Shown: positions 36,110-44,705 of the stretch, in pieces
Layout of the letters: every line of letters begins with the position of its first letter
Position numbering within the stretch: position 1 is the stretch's first letter
DNA from: Gallaecimonas xiamenensis 3-C-1
GTDB taxonomy: Bacteria; Pseudomonadota; Gammaproteobacteria; Enterobacterales; Gallaecimonadaceae
DNA length: 64,000 nt
Reading direction: 5' to 3'
Assembly (NCBI RefSeq): GCF_000299915.1
Contig: NZ_AMRI01000018.1
Coordinates: 1-64,000, forward strand
Notes under the pieces: generated by a model
What the model was told of the DNA's origin: nothing
Databases searched by the model: none
What the model saw: only the letters and a program-made list of their open reading frames with translations
Position numbers and translations under genes: made by a program

Positions 36110-38475
36110 TCTTCGCCCTCATCGGCCAACGAGCCCTTGGCCGCCTTGCGGGGCGCCGCCTTGGCTATCGCTTTGGGAGCGGCCTTGCGGGCCGCCTGGG
36201 CCGGCTCGGTCTGGGTCACCATTTCACCATTGAAAAAGGCCATCAGCTGCACCAACTGGCGGGCTTCGTCCAGCAAGGACTCGGAGGACGCAGCGGCCTC
36301 TTCCACCAGGGCGGCGTTCTGCTGGGTCATCTCGTCCATCTGGGTGACGGCGCGGCTGACTTCGTCTATGCCGGTGGCCTGCTCCTGGCTGGCCATGTCG
36401 ATTTCCTTCATCAACTTGGTCACCTCTTCCACCGAGGCCACTATCTCGCTGAGGCGATGGCCAGAGTCACCCACCAGCTTGGAGCCCTGGGACACCTTGG
36501 CTACCGAGTCCTGGATAAGGGCCTTGATCTCCTTGGCCGCCCCGGCGCTACGCTGGGCCAGGTTGCGGACTTCCGAGGCCACCACCGCAAAACCCCGGCC
36601 CTGTTCACCGGCCCTAGCCGCTTCGACGGCGGCGTTAAGGGCCAACAGGTTGGTCTGGAAGGCGATTTCGTCGATGACACCGATGATGTCGGCGATCTTG
36701 CGGCTGGCGCTTTCGATCTCGGTCATGGCGTCCACCGCCTGGGTGACCACCTGGCCACCGTCCCTGGCCCTGTCCATGGCGTCCTGGGCCTGGCGGCTGG
36801 CCTGACGGGCATTGTCGGCGCTGCTTTTCACCTGGGCCGACAACTCTTCCATGCTGGCGGCGGTTTCTTCCAGGCTGGAGGCCTGCTCCTCGGTGCGCTG
36901 GGACAGGTCGTTGTTGCCCTGGGCAATCTCGGTGGAAGCGTTGGTGACCTTGGCGGCGGCGGTGTTGATCTGCGCCACCATGTCCCGCAGGTTTTCGATG
37001 CTGGTGTTGACGGCGCTGGCCAGGCGGCCGAACTCGCCGCCGAAGGCGTCGGACATGCCGCTATTGAGATCTCCCTTGGCCATGGCGCTCATCACCCTGA
37101 TGCTCTGGTCTATGGGGTGCACTATGGCCTCAAGCAGACTGTTGATGCCTTCCCCCAGGTTCCGCATAAAGCCCTGGTAACGGCTGACGTCGATGCGCTC
37201 GCCCAATTGGCCGTCGGTGGCCTTGGCGATCAGGCTGGCCACCTGGCGCTGGGCATCTTGCACTTCGGTGATGTCCAGCCACTGTACGGCGGTCCCGATG
37301 TGTTTGCCCTGATGGTCACGCATGGCGATGACGATAAGCTCGAATTCCAGCTCCCCCACCGCTATCTGGGCGGTGTGGGGCAGCCGGTCCGGGTTGCCGA
37401 TGATGCCCCTTTGGTGGCTGGGCTGCTTGTGGAAGCGGTCGATGTTTTCCCCCAGCAGCTTGTCCACCTGGAACCCAGGGAAGATATCGGCCAGGGCCCG
37501 CTCGCGGCTTTTAAGGAGTTTGACCAGGGAGGGGTTCATGTAGACGATGCGCCCGTCCAGGTCCGCCATCATCAGGTTGGTGGTCATGCCCATCACCGCC
37601 GAGGTGAGCCGGCCCACTTCCAGCTGGCGAGCCCGCTCGTCGGTGACGTCCCGCCATTCCAGGGTGTTACCGATATAACCGCCCTTACCGTCGAGGATGG
37701 AGGACACGTTCAGCTCGATGATCACCTCACCGATGCGGATATCGGTGCTGTATGGGAGCTTGGAGGTGTCCGCCAGCATCTTGCGCTGGTGCTCGGGTTT
37801 TTGGTGGAACTCGTCGATGCAGCGCCCCAGCAGCCAATTTTCCTCGGCGGCAAAATTAGGCCAGACCTGGCGAAAGGCCCCCTGGTGTTTCTGGAACAGG
37901 TTAAGGGACGCCTGGTTGACGTAAGTGATAAGAAAATCCCGGTCGATGGTGACGATGGCGGTCTGAATTTGGTCCACCGTCGAGTGCAGCCGGGCGATGT
38001 CGGCCTCCTGCTGGCGAAGGGCGGTCACATCGGCCCACTCCAGGCTGGACCCCACATAGCGGCCTTCGGCGTCCATGATGGCCCCCACCGTCAGTTCCAG
38101 CTTGAGGGGGCCTATGGTGATGTCGGTCTGGTAAGGCAGGTTCTTCGGGTCTCCCAGCAATTTGCGCTGGTGGCTCGGGTCTTTGTGGAAGCCGTCGATA
38201 CAACGACCCATCAGGTAGTCGCTGCTGGCTTTGAACTCGGGCCAAATGCTGCGAAAGACCGCCTCGTTGTTCTTGAACAGCACCAGGCTCTGGTGGTTGA
38301 CGTAGGTAATCAGCAGATCCCGGTCGACAATCATCATGGCGGTCTGGGTCGAGTCCAGGGCCGCCTTGAGGTGGGCCTTGCTGATGCCCTTGTCGTCGTC
38401 CCGGCGCAGTCCCAGCCGGCCGCTTTGCCTTGAAAAGAGTTGCCCCAGTTTACGCATCGAAGTAGTTACGGACAT
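36094..38475 (-). CDS. soluble methyl-accepting chemotaxis receptor with three PAS repeats
   Basis: Cytoplasmic chemoreceptor of 793 aa without TM helices. Three clearly homologous PAS domains lie at about 38-152, 163-278 and 293-404. Each has a conserved FH(K/Q)xPxHQR motif (His97, His224 and His349) and a C-terminal strand with Trp before D(V/I)T (Trp147, Trp274, Trp399). HAMP-like helices follow (about 411-500) and then the signalling domain, with its tip [40 protein letters not shown] at 601-640. The C-terminus EWEAF fits the xWxxF tethering motif. The layout resembles Aer2/McpB of Pseudomonas F7 systems, whose PAS binds haem; haem binding here is inferred. Confidence 0.9.
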   Translation of the reverse strand: MSVTTSMRKLGQLFSRQSGRLGLRRDDDKGISKAHLKAALDSTQTAMMIVDRDLLITYVNHQSLVLFKNNEAVFRSIWPEFKASSDYLMGRCIDGFHKDPSHQRKLLGDPKNLPYQTDITIGPLKLELTVGAIMDAEGRYVGSSLEWADVTALRQQEADIARLHSTVDQIQTAIVTIDRDFLITYVNQASLNLFQKHQGAFRQVWPNFAAEENWLLGRCIDEFHQKPEHQRKMLADTSKLPYSTDIRIGEVIIELNVSSILDGKGGYIGNTLEWRDVTDERARQLEVGRLTSAVMGMTTNLMMADLDGRIVYMNPSLVKLLKSRERALADIFPGFQVDKLLGENIDRFHKQPSHQRGIIGNPDRLPHTAQIAVGELEFELIVIAMRDHQGKHIGTAVQWLDITEVQDAQRQVASLIAKATDGQLGERIDVSRYQGFMRNLGEGINSLLEAIVHPIDQSIRVMSAMAKGDLNSGMSDAFGGEFGRLASAVNTSIENLRDMVAQINTAAAKVTNASTEIAQGNNDLSQRTEEQASSLEETAASMEELSAQVKSSADNARQASRQAQDAMDRARDGGQVVTQAVDAMTEIESASRKIADIIGVIDEIAFQTNLLALNAAVEAARAGEQGRGFAVVASEVRNLAQRSAGAAKEIKALIQDSVAKVSQGSKLVGDSGHRLSEIVASVEEVTKLMKEIDMASQEQATGIDEVSRAVTQMDEMTQQNAALVEEAAASSESLLDEARQLVQLMAFFNGEMVTQTEPAQAARKAAPKAIAKAAPRKAAKGSLADEGEEWEAF

Positions 38476-38948
38476 GAGTGGCTCTCCTCCTTTGAGAAAG
38501 CGCTGTCTACCAGGCTAAAAATTTCATCAAAATCAAATAGGTGCTCTACGTCTAACAACAGCAGCATCTCGTCGCCCCGGCCCAGCACGCCCTTGACGGC
38601 GCCCTGGGCCAGGCACTGGCCCATTTGCGGCGCAGGCTTAAGATCACCCTCGCTGACTTGCAACACGTCGGCCACGGCATCCACCACCAGGCCAAGGGCA
38701 GGACCCTGGCCCTGCTGCACTACGATCACCACTGTGGTGGCCTCGACCTTGGTGGCGCCAAGGCCCAGGCGCCGGCCCAGATCCAGCACCGGCATGGAGT
38801 TGTCTCTTAGCATCACCAGTCCCAGCAGATGGGGCGGTGCGTCCGGCACCTTGCGGGTCTTTTGCCAACCACGGATCTCCCGCACCACGTCGATGGGCAG
38901 GGCAAAGCAGTCGTTGGCGCAGTGGAAGGTCAACAGGTCATGCAGCAT
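38466..38948 (-). CDS. cheW: CheW coupling protein (second copy)
   Basis: CheW-like SH3-type adaptor of 160 aa that links receptors to Che[36 protein letters not shown] and [13 protein letters not shown] follow the normal CheW order. The C-terminal tail is longer and more acidic than in the first copy. The start overlaps the upstream CheW gene by 11 nt, and the end overlaps the receptor gene by 10 nt. Confidence 0.88.
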   Translation of the reverse strand: MLHDLLTFHCANDCFALPIDVVREIRGWQKTRKVPDAPPHLLGLVMLRDNSMPVLDLGRRLGLGATKVEATTVVIVVQQGQGPALGLVVDAVADVLQVSEGDLKPAPQMGQCLAQGAVKGVLGRGDEMLLLLDVEHLFDFDEIFSLVDSAFSKEESHSCP

Positions 38949-39387
38949 GGCCGTCCTCCAGGTTGGGTACCTTGTCCAGGTCCATCAGGGCGTCCACGTC
39001 CAGCACCGCCACCACCTGTTTTTGGTGGCGCACCAGGTATTGCAAAAAGGGCAGCACGGCGCTGTGGCCCAGGCGGGTGGCGACCCTGTCCTGGTCAGCC
39101 AGGGCCAAGACGTCGGCCACGGCATCCACCACCAGGCCCATCAGCCGTTCTTCGCCGTTGCCAAGGATCAGGGTGACGGTGTTGGCGTCGTACTGGCGCT
39201 CTCCCAGGCCAAAGCGTTGGCGCAGGTCAAGGATGGGCACTATCATGCCGCGCAGGTTAATGACGCCGCTGACGTAGGCAGGTACAGCCGGTAGCCGGGT
39301 GGGAGGGGACCAGACCCTGATCTCCCGGACCCTGAGGATATCCACCGCAAAACGCTCTTTTCCCAGCAGGAAAGTGAGGCATTCCAT
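38938..39387 (-). CDS. cheW: CheW coupling protein (first copy)
   Basis: CheW adaptor of 149 aa. FAVDILRVREIRVWSPPTRLP, GVINLRGMIVPILDLRQRFGL and [11 protein letters not shown] are closer to classic CheW than those of the following copy. The two copies share the [12 protein letters not shown]-type stretch and probably come from a duplication. It lies 9 nt after cheA. Confidence 0.92.
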   Translation of the reverse strand: MECLTFLLGKERFAVDILRVREIRVWSPPTRLPAVPAYVSGVINLRGMIVPILDLRQRFGLGERQYDANTVTLILGNGEERLMGLVVDAVADVLALADQDRVATRLGHSAVLPFLQYLVRHQKQVVAVLDVDALMDLDKVPNLEDGHAA

Positions 39388-39396
39388 TGTTGGCTC

Positions 39397-41370
39397 CTAG
39401 GCGGCGCTGACCGCCGCGCTGTCGCTGTCCCGGCCCACCTGGCGGGATACCAGGCCGGGCACGTCGAGGATAAGGCAGACTTGGCCGTCCCCCAGTATGG
39501 TGGCCCCGGAGATCCCCGGCAGGCGCCGAAAGTTCTGCTCCAGGGACTTGATCACCACCTGCTGCTGGGCCAACAGGGCGTCCACCACCAGCCCCAGCTT
39601 GCGCCCCGCCGCTTCGACCACACAGAGCAGTGGCAGCGGCCCGGGCTCCCCTTGGGTGCCCAGTAACTCGGCCAGCCAGATCACCGGCAGCATTTCCTGC
39701 CTGAGCTGGTAGAACACCACCCCACCGCCGGCCTTGAGCAGGCAGTCGGGTTCCACTTTGAGGGACTCGACGATATTGATAAGGGGAATGACGAACAGCT
39801 CGTCCCCCACCGCCACCAGTTGGCCGTCCAATATCGCCATGGTCAGGGGCAGGCGGATGCGAAACAGGGTGCCGCGCCCCAGTTGGGACTGGATCTCGAC
39901 GCTGCCCCCCAGCTCGCTGATGTTGCGTTTGACCACGTCCATGCCCACACCACGGCCGGACAGGTCCGACACCGCCGCAGCCGTGGAAAAACCGGGGGCG
40001 AAGATAAGGTCGTAAACCTGACCGTCACTGAGCTCTTCGAGCTTGTGCTCCTGGGTCAGGGGCAGACCCTTTTCGCAGGCTTTTTGCCAGAGCTTTTCCT
40101 TGTTAAGGCCGGCGCCGTCGTCGCGGATGTCGATGACCACATTGCCTCCTTCGTGGCAGGCGGACAGGGTCAGGGTACCTTTGGGGTTCTTACCGGCCTG
40201 ACGGCGCTGGCCTGGCTGTTCTATGCCGTGGTCCAGGGCGTTTCGCACCATGTGCACCAAGGGGTCACCGATGCGCTCGAGCACCGTCTTGTCCAGTTCG
40301 GTCTGCTCACCCACCAGTTTAAGGTCCACGTCCTTACCTAGCTGTTTGGCCAAATCCCGTACCAGGCGCGGAAAGCGGTTAAAGGCAAAACTGATGGGCA
40401 ACATGCGGATCCCCAGCACGCTTTCCTGCAGGGCCTTGGTATTGCTTTTCAGCAGTGACAAGCCCCGGCTAAACCGCTCCTCTATGGCCTCTCCCCCCAG
40501 TCCTTCTAGGGACGCCAGCATGGACTGGGTAATCACCAGCTCTCCTACCAGGTTGATAAGGGCGTCAATCTTGCGAATATCGATGCGGATACTTTGCTCG
40601 GGAGCCGCCTTGGCTTCGGCCACCTGGGCCTTTGCCTCTGCCTGAGGCTGGGGGGCGGCTTCAGCGGGGCCTGCCTGGCGGCTCAGGCTAATGTCGCACT
40701 CGTCTTCCACCCATTCGAAGATCTCGCGGATATCGGCCTCGGGGATCTGGCCGGGCCCGGCCAAGGTCCAGCCAAGATAGCAATGCTCCGGCTGGTAGTT
40801 GCCCTGGTGCAGCGCTCCCAGAGACACCGAGATGACCTTGAACCCCAGTGCCGCCAGCTCACGCAGCAGGCGCAGGGGTTCGTTGCCGCTGGCCAAGATG
40901 TCGCCGTGGGGCTGCATCACCAGCTGCCAATCGCCGCTGCCTTGGGCGGCGCTGGCCTTGGCCTGCTCCGGGGGCGCGGCCGCCATGCCCAGTGCCGCTT
41001 CCAGCTGCCCCCGCACTGCGTCCGCCTCCGGGCTTTGGCCTTCACCGCCCCCTTCGGCGTCGCCGCGCATCTGGGCGATGACGTCGGTGGCCTTTAGCAT
41101 CAGGCTGACCAGGTTGGCGTCGATGCTGCGCTTGCCGCTGCGTAGCTCGTCAAGGAGGGTTTCTAGATGATGGGTAAAGCCACTCATGGCCTTGAGGCCA
41201 AAGGTACCGGCCCCGCCCTTGATGGAATGGGCGGCCCTGAATACCCGGTGGATACAGTCCTCGTCGCCGCTGCCCCTTTCCAGGGCCAGCAAGTCGGACT
41301 CCAGCACCGCCAGGTTTTCGGCACACTCTTGCAAGAAGATCTGGCGGAAACGGTCCATGTCCAGTTCCAT
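39397..41370 (-). CDS. cheA: chemotaxis histidine kinase CheA
   Basis: Central kinase of the chemosensory system, 657 aa. The P1 HPt domain has phosphorylated His48 in FRAAHSIKGGAGTFG. A P2-like region (about 145-230) follows a Gln/Ala/Gly-rich linker. The P3 dimerisation, P4 ATP-binding (HMVRNALDHGIE, DDGAGLN, GRGVGMDVV) and P5 CheW-like domains follow in order. It phosphorylates CheY and CheB. It is shorter than flagellar CheA of some relatives but complete. It lies 8 nt after cheY. Confidence 0.95.
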   Translation of the reverse strand: MELDMDRFRQIFLQECAENLAVLESDLLALERGSGDEDCIHRVFRAAHSIKGGAGTFGLKAMSGFTHHLETLLDELRSGKRSIDANLVSLMLKATDVIAQMRGDAEGGGEGQSPEADAVRGQLEAALGMAAAPPEQAKASAAQGSGDWQLVMQPHGDILASGNEPLRLLRELAALGFKVISVSLGALHQGNYQPEHCYLGWTLAGPGQIPEADIREIFEWVEDECDISLSRQAGPAEAAPQPQAEAKAQVAEAKAAPEQSIRIDIRKIDALINLVGELVITQSMLASLEGLGGEAIEERFSRGLSLLKSNTKALQESVLGIRMLPISFAFNRFPRLVRDLAKQLGKDVDLKLVGEQTELDKTVLERIGDPLVHMVRNALDHGIEQPGQRRQAGKNPKGTLTLSACHEGGNVVIDIRDDGAGLNKEKLWQKACEKGLPLTQEHKLEELSDGQVYDLIFAPGFSTAAAVSDLSGRGVGMDVVKRNISELGGSVEIQSQLGRGTLFRIRLPLTMAILDGQLVAVGDELFVIPLINIVESLKVEPDCLLKAGGGVVFYQLRQEMLPVIWLAELLGTQGEPGPLPLLCVVEAAGRKLGLVVDALLAQQQVVIKSLEQNFRRLPGISGATILGDGQVCLILDVPGLVSRQVGRDSDSAAVSAA

Positions 41371-41378
41371 GATGGCCT

Positions 41379-41738
41379 CTAGCGCACTTTATCCAGGGTT
41401 TTGAGCAGGGTTTCGGGGTTGAAAGGCTTGATGATCCAGCCGGTGGCGCCGGCCCCTTTGCCTTCGGCTTTCTTTTCCGGCGAGCTTTCGGTGGTGAGGA
41501 TAAGGATGGGAGTGAACTGGTAGGCCGGCAAAGCCCTCAAGGCCTTGGTCAGGCCAATGCCGTCCAGGTTCGGCATATTGACGTCGGAGATCACCACATC
41601 GAACTGGCGGGTCTGGGCCAGGGCCAGAGCTTTGGCCCCGTCCTCGGCGCATTGCACCTGGTAGCCGGCGCTCTCCAGGGTGAACTGCACCATTTCCCGA
41701 ATAGAGGCGGAGTCGTCGGCGGCAAGAATGCTGGTCAT
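41379..41738 (-). CDS. cheY: CheY-type response regulator
   Basis: Single-domain receiver of 119 aa. The acid pocket is Asp8-Asp9, the phospho-acceptor Asp52 in ISDVNMPNLDG, the conserved Thr in LTTESS and Lys104 in IIKPFNPE. It is the direct CheA target of this cluster. Whether it acts on flagella or on another output cannot be told, because no flagellar genes are nearby. It lies 9 nt after the STAS gene. Confidence 0.93.
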   Translation of the reverse strand: MTSILAADDSASIREMVQFTLESAGYQVQCAEDGAKALALAQTRQFDVVISDVNMPNLDGIGLTKALRALPAYQFTPILILTTESSPEKKAEGKGAGATGWIIKPFNPETLLKTLDKVR

Positions 41739-41747
41739 GCAATGTCC

Positions 41748-42002
41748 CTATATGGCTGGAAGAGAAAAGGCGTCGTCTAAACCGGCAAGTACCAGGCTCT
41801 GGTAAAGGGGCTGGCTACAGGCAGTCCAGGTCAGGGTGCGGTCCTGGGCCAGGCATAGCAGCAATTGCAGGCCCGCCACATCCACCTGGGTCACTGCTGC
41901 CCCGTCAATGTCGATAACGGCCTCGGTCAGGGCCTGCCAGTCGGCCCATAACGGTTGCACCTGGGCCACCGTCAAGCGTTCGGGTAAGGTCAGTGATGTC
42001 AT
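41748..42002 (-). CDS. STAS-domain protein at the head of the che operon
   Basis: An 84-aa single STAS domain, the fold of anti-sigma-factor antagonists such as SpoIIAA. The hallmark loop reads QVDVAGLQLL. Where many STAS proteins have a phosphorylatable Ser or Thr before AGLQ, this one has Val, so switching by phosphorylation looks unlikely. It is the first gene of the operon. STAS genes sit at the same place in several non-flagellar che clusters, but their role is not well defined. Confidence 0.78.
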   Translation of the reverse strand: MTSLTLPERLTVAQVQPLWADWQALTEAVIDIDGAAVTQVDVAGLQLLLCLAQDRTLTWTACSQPLYQSLVLAGLDDAFSLPAI

Positions 42003-42029
42003 GTTTAGCGTTTGTTAACATTTGTCCTA

Positions 42030-42038
42030 GTTATAGCA
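42030..42038 (-). promoter_or_regulatory. extended -10 promoter of the che operon
   Basis: On the minus strand TG-C-TATAAC forms an extended -10 box about 28 nt upstream of the STAS ATG. No good -35 or sigma28 box is visible at the right spacing. Confidence 0.45.
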
Positions 42039-42134
42039 AGGGCTTGGCACTTTGCTTTGCCAAAGGCCAAAAAAGCACAGAAAATTGACGCACCTCATCC
42101 TCCGGCCCCAGGCCAGCTTCTTAAAGGCAATGAC

Positions 42135-42929
42135 GTGACCGACCAGGGCCTGTCCAGGCTGCACAAACCCTACTTCAGGCGGGGCCCCGATTACCGCTTC
42201 GGGGAAGACCGCAGTTTTGCCGATGTCAGGGACCAGTTTGCCCTGGCCGGGGTCAGGGTGGGGGCCTGGGTCAGCGCCGAAGAACAGCAGTTGGCGGCTA
42301 ACCTGGTGTTTGACGCCTTGGCCGACCTGGCCTGGGTGTTGAAGGTGCCGCCAGCAGTGCTGGGGTTGCGGGGGCAATTGCAGCTGGCCTTCGGCAGCCG
42401 GGGCCAGCTAAGTGCCCAGGCCCACTATGAACCTGCCACCCGTATTCTGGCCCTGGCCAAAAACGCCGGCGGCGGCGCCCTGGCCCATGAGTTCTGGCAC
42501 GCCTTTGATCATCATATGGCCACCAAGCTCTACCCGGACGCTTCCCCCAGGGCCATGGCTTCACACCTGTGGCTGGCAAGGCCCAACTTTCGCCCCCATC
42601 CCCTCAACCAGCTGCTCCATGGGGTGTTGAAGACGGTACTGCTAAGCGAAGACGGCCAAAGCCCCAGCGACTATATGACCCGGGCCCTGGCGCTGGACAA
42701 AGGGCGGGGCAGGCCCTATTTCAGCCAGCCCACAGAACTGCTGGCCCGGGCCTTTGAGGCCTTCGTGCAGGATGATGATGAGGTATCCAACCGTTACCTG
42801 GTGTCAGGAACCCGGCAAAGCGAGGCGGCCCGCCAGGGAGCCTATCCCCAGGGCAGCCACCGCCGCCGCTGCCAGCAGGCCTTTGCCCACTACTTTACCG
42901 CCCTGGGCCAGGCCCTTAGCGGGGCTTAA
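42135..42929 (+). CDS. CLCA_X-family protein with HExxH motif
   Basis: Protein of 264 aa resembling the CLCA_X family found in marine gammaproteobacteria. HEFWHAFDHH (His118, Glu119, His122) is a metalloprotease-type HExxH helix, and TELLARAFEAFVQD contains a downstream Glu that could be the third metal ligand. KPYFRRGPDYRFGEDRSFADVRDQF is a typical N-terminus. GTG at 42135 is chosen because AAAGG lies about 8 nt upstream; the frame also extends to an ATG at 42012 with no ribosome-binding site. Its 3' end overlaps the convergent transporter gene by 14 nt. Substrate unknown. Confidence 0.7.
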   Translation: MTDQGLSRLHKPYFRRGPDYRFGEDRSFADVRDQFALAGVRVGAWVSAEEQQLAANLVFDALADLAWVLKVPPAVLGLRGQLQLAFGSRGQLSAQAHYEPATRILALAKNAGGGALAHEFWHAFDHHMATKLYPDASPRAMASHLWLARPNFRPHPLNQLLHGVLKTVLLSEDGQSPSDYMTRALALDKGRGRPYFSQPTELLARAFEAFVQDDDEVSNRYLVSGTRQSEAARQGAYPQGSHRRRCQQAFAHYFTALGQALSGA

Positions 42930-44067
42930 AGAGCAGGCAAATGCCGCCCAGCACCATGCCCCAAAAGGCGCTGCCCACCCCCCATAGGGTCATGCCCGAA
43001 GCGGTAGCCAGAAAAGTGACCAGGGCCGGTTCCAGGTAATGGGGGTCGGCCAGTGCTCCCTTCAAGCTGGCGGCCAGGGTCCCCAGCAAGGCAAGGCCAG
43101 CCAGGGCCATCACCAGGGCCAGCGGCATGGCGGCAAAGAGCGCCACTATGCTGGCCCCAAAGAGCCCGGCCAGCAGATAAAAGCCCCCTGCCGCCACCGC
43201 CGCCTTGTAGCGCCGGCGCGGCTCTGGGTCGGCCTGCTCCCCCATACAGATGGCAGCGGTAATGGCGGCCAGGTTAAAGGCGAAGCCCCCCAGGGGCGCC
43301 AGCAGCACATTGGCAAGGCCGGTGCCGGTCAATACCGGGGAGATGGGGGCCTGGTAGCCTTGGCTGCGCAGCACCGCCACCCCCGGCAGGTTTTGCGACG
43401 CCATGGTCACCACAAACAGCGGCAGAGCAATCCCAAAGGCCCCCTGCCAAGAAAATGCTGGCCATTGCCATTGGGGCATGGCCAGCGCCAAGGCCACGGC
43501 CCCAGTGCCAAAGCCCCCCTGCAGCCAGGCCACCAGGCAGCCGGTCAACAACACCAGCAACATGGCGTAACGGGGCAGCCATTGTTTGGCCAGCAGGTAG
43601 CAAAGCAGCATGGGGCCCACCAGCCAGGGGCTGGCCTGCAGATGGCTGAAAAGGCCCAGACCAAACTGCAGCAGGATACCGGCCAACAGGGCATTGGCCA
43701 GGGCCAGGGGAATTCTGTCCATGACCCGGGCAAAAAGGCCGCTGACACCGCAAAGAAGGATCAGCAGCCCCGACAGCATAAAGGCACCGTAGGCCTCGGC
43801 CAGGCTGTGCCCGGCCAGGGCGGTGACCAGCAGCGCCGCCCCCGGGGTGGACCAGGCGGTCAGTATCGGCACCTTGTACCAGAGGGAAAAGCCGGCCGAG
43901 GTCAGCCCCATCCCCAGGCCCAGGGCCAGGATCCAGCTGCCTATCTGGCCGCTGTCGGCACCGGCGGCCTGGGCCGCCTGGAAGATAATGGCCACCGAGC
44001 TGGTAAACCCCACCAATACCGCCACCAGGCCGGCGGCCAGGTGGCTGGGTGCCAGGGCTTTTGTCAT
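42916..44067 (-). CDS. BenE-family (benzoate:H+ symporter-like) transporter
   Basis: Inner-membrane transporter of 383 aa with about 11-12 hydrophobic helices. AAGLVAVLVGFTSSVAIIFQAAQAAG, PILTAWSTPGAALL and the half-helix ASQNLPGVAVLRSQGY are family landmarks. BenE homologues are annotated as benzoate/H+ symporters, but no ben or cat catabolic genes are in the window, so the substrate is open. The ATG at 44067 has AAGGAGG 7 nt upstream. It is divergent from an XRE-cupin regulator, with two operators between them. Confidence 0.82.
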   Translation of the reverse strand: MTKALAPSHLAAGLVAVLVGFTSSVAIIFQAAQAAGADSGQIGSWILALGLGMGLTSAGFSLWYKVPILTAWSTPGAALLVTALAGHSLAEAYGAFMLSGLLILLCGVSGLFARVMDRIPLALANALLAGILLQFGLGLFSHLQASPWLVGPMLLCYLLAKQWLPRYAMLLVLLTGCLVAWLQGGFGTGAVALALAMPQWQWPAFSWQGAFGIALPLFVVTMASQNLPGVAVLRSQGYQAPISPVLTGTGLANVLLAPLGGFAFNLAAITAAICMGEQADPEPRRRYKAAVAAGGFYLLAGLFGASIVALFAAMPLALVMALAGLALLGTLAASLKGALADPHYLEPALVTFLATASGMTLWGVGSAFWGMVLGGICLLFKPR

Positions 44068-44099
44068 CACTGCCTCCTTGTGGTGCCGGCGGCACCCTT

Positions 44100-44142
44100 G
44101 TACGCTATAACGCACAGCCTACCGCCGTGCGCTATAACGCAC
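44100..44142. promoter_or_regulatory. duplicated operator between the BenE and XRE-cupin genes
   Basis: GTACG-CTATAA-CGCAC (44100-44115) and GTGCG-CTATAA-CGCAC (44127-44142) are inverted-repeat sites with centres 27 bp apart. They are the only such repeats in the 84-nt divergent gap. The embedded TATAAC and, on the other strand, GTTATAG are also -10-like, so binding would cover both promoters. The neighbouring XRE-cupin protein is the natural candidate regulator. Confidence 0.6.
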
Positions 44143-44151
44143 AAGCTCCCC

Positions 44152-44688
44152 ATGGATCCATTAAACCGACAAATACAGCAGAGAGTGAAAGCGGCCCGCC
44201 AGGAGCGGGGGTGGAGCCTGACGGTGGCCGCCGACAAGACCGGCGTGTCCAAGGCCATGCTGGGGCAGATTGAGCGGGGGGAGTCCAGCCCCACGGTGGC
44301 GACCCTCTGGAAGCTGGCCACCGGTTTTGGCCTGTCGTTTTCGGCCTTCTTGCTGGCCGGCAGCCCCTCACCCCTGGCCGATGCCGCCCAGATGCAGGTC
44401 ACCACCCTGTTCCCCTACGACCCCCAATTGGGTTTTGAGGTGTTCGCCATTACCCTGGCACCAGGCTTTGAACGCCGCTCCGAAGCCCACAGGCCAGGGG
44501 TGGTGGAGCAGGTGGTGCCCCTCGATGGCAGCCTGGAGATCTTTGCAGACGGCCAGTGGCAGGCCGTGCCGGCGGGCCAGGGCCGGCGCTTTGAGGCTGA
44601 CCGGCCCCACGGCTACGCCAATCGCGGCCTGGTGCCGGTGACCTTCCACAACATCATCAGCTACCCCCATGAAAAAAGCCGCCCTTAG
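44152..44688 (+). CDS. XRE-family regulator with C-terminal cupin domain
   Basis: Transcription regulator of 178 aa. The helix-turn-helix (about 8-62) reads RQERGWSLTVAADKTGVSKAMLGQIERGESSPTVATLWKLA. A linker and a cupin-2 domain (about 95-170) follow, with metal-type His/Glu positions in HRPGVVEQVV. Such proteins bind a small ligand in the cupin and control a neighbouring transporter or catabolic gene. The start is the ATG at 44152, only 84 nt from the divergent BenE start. The 3' end overlaps the terminator of the opposite kdsB transcript. Confidence 0.85.
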   Translation: MDPLNRQIQQRVKAARQERGWSLTVAADKTGVSKAMLGQIERGESSPTVATLWKLATGFGLSFSAFLLAGSPSPLADAAQMQVTTLFPYDPQLGFEVFAITLAPGFERRSEAHRPGVVEQVVPLDGSLEIFADGQWQAVPAGQGRRFEADRPHGYANRGLVPVTFHNIISYPHEKSRP

Positions 44689-44696
44689 GCGGCTTT
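44675..44696 (-). terminator. terminator of the kdsB operon
   Basis: AAAGCCGCC (44675-44683) pairs with GGCGGCTTT (44688-44696). On the minus strand it is followed by six T residues, so it ends the comEC-msbA-lpxK-ycaR-kdsB transcript. The stem contains the stop codon of the XRE-cupin gene. Confidence 0.75.
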
Positions 44697-44705
44697 CTAC
44701 AAGGC

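Noticed and set aside
36457-38433. Long plus-strand frame opposite the chemoreceptor gene.
   Set aside because: Fully inside the receptor gene on the other strand; composition is typical of a reverse-frame artefact.
42037-42061. Possible sigma28 (FliA) promoter for the che operon.
   Set aside because: The CAAAGT-like and GCTATAA-like boxes are only 8 nt apart rather than about 11, and each matches only 5 of 8 positions.
43039-44151. N-terminal extension of the XRE-cupin frame across the BenE gene.
   Set aside because: The extension is antisense to BenE and Gln/Gly-rich; the HTH protein starts at 44152 in normal family length.
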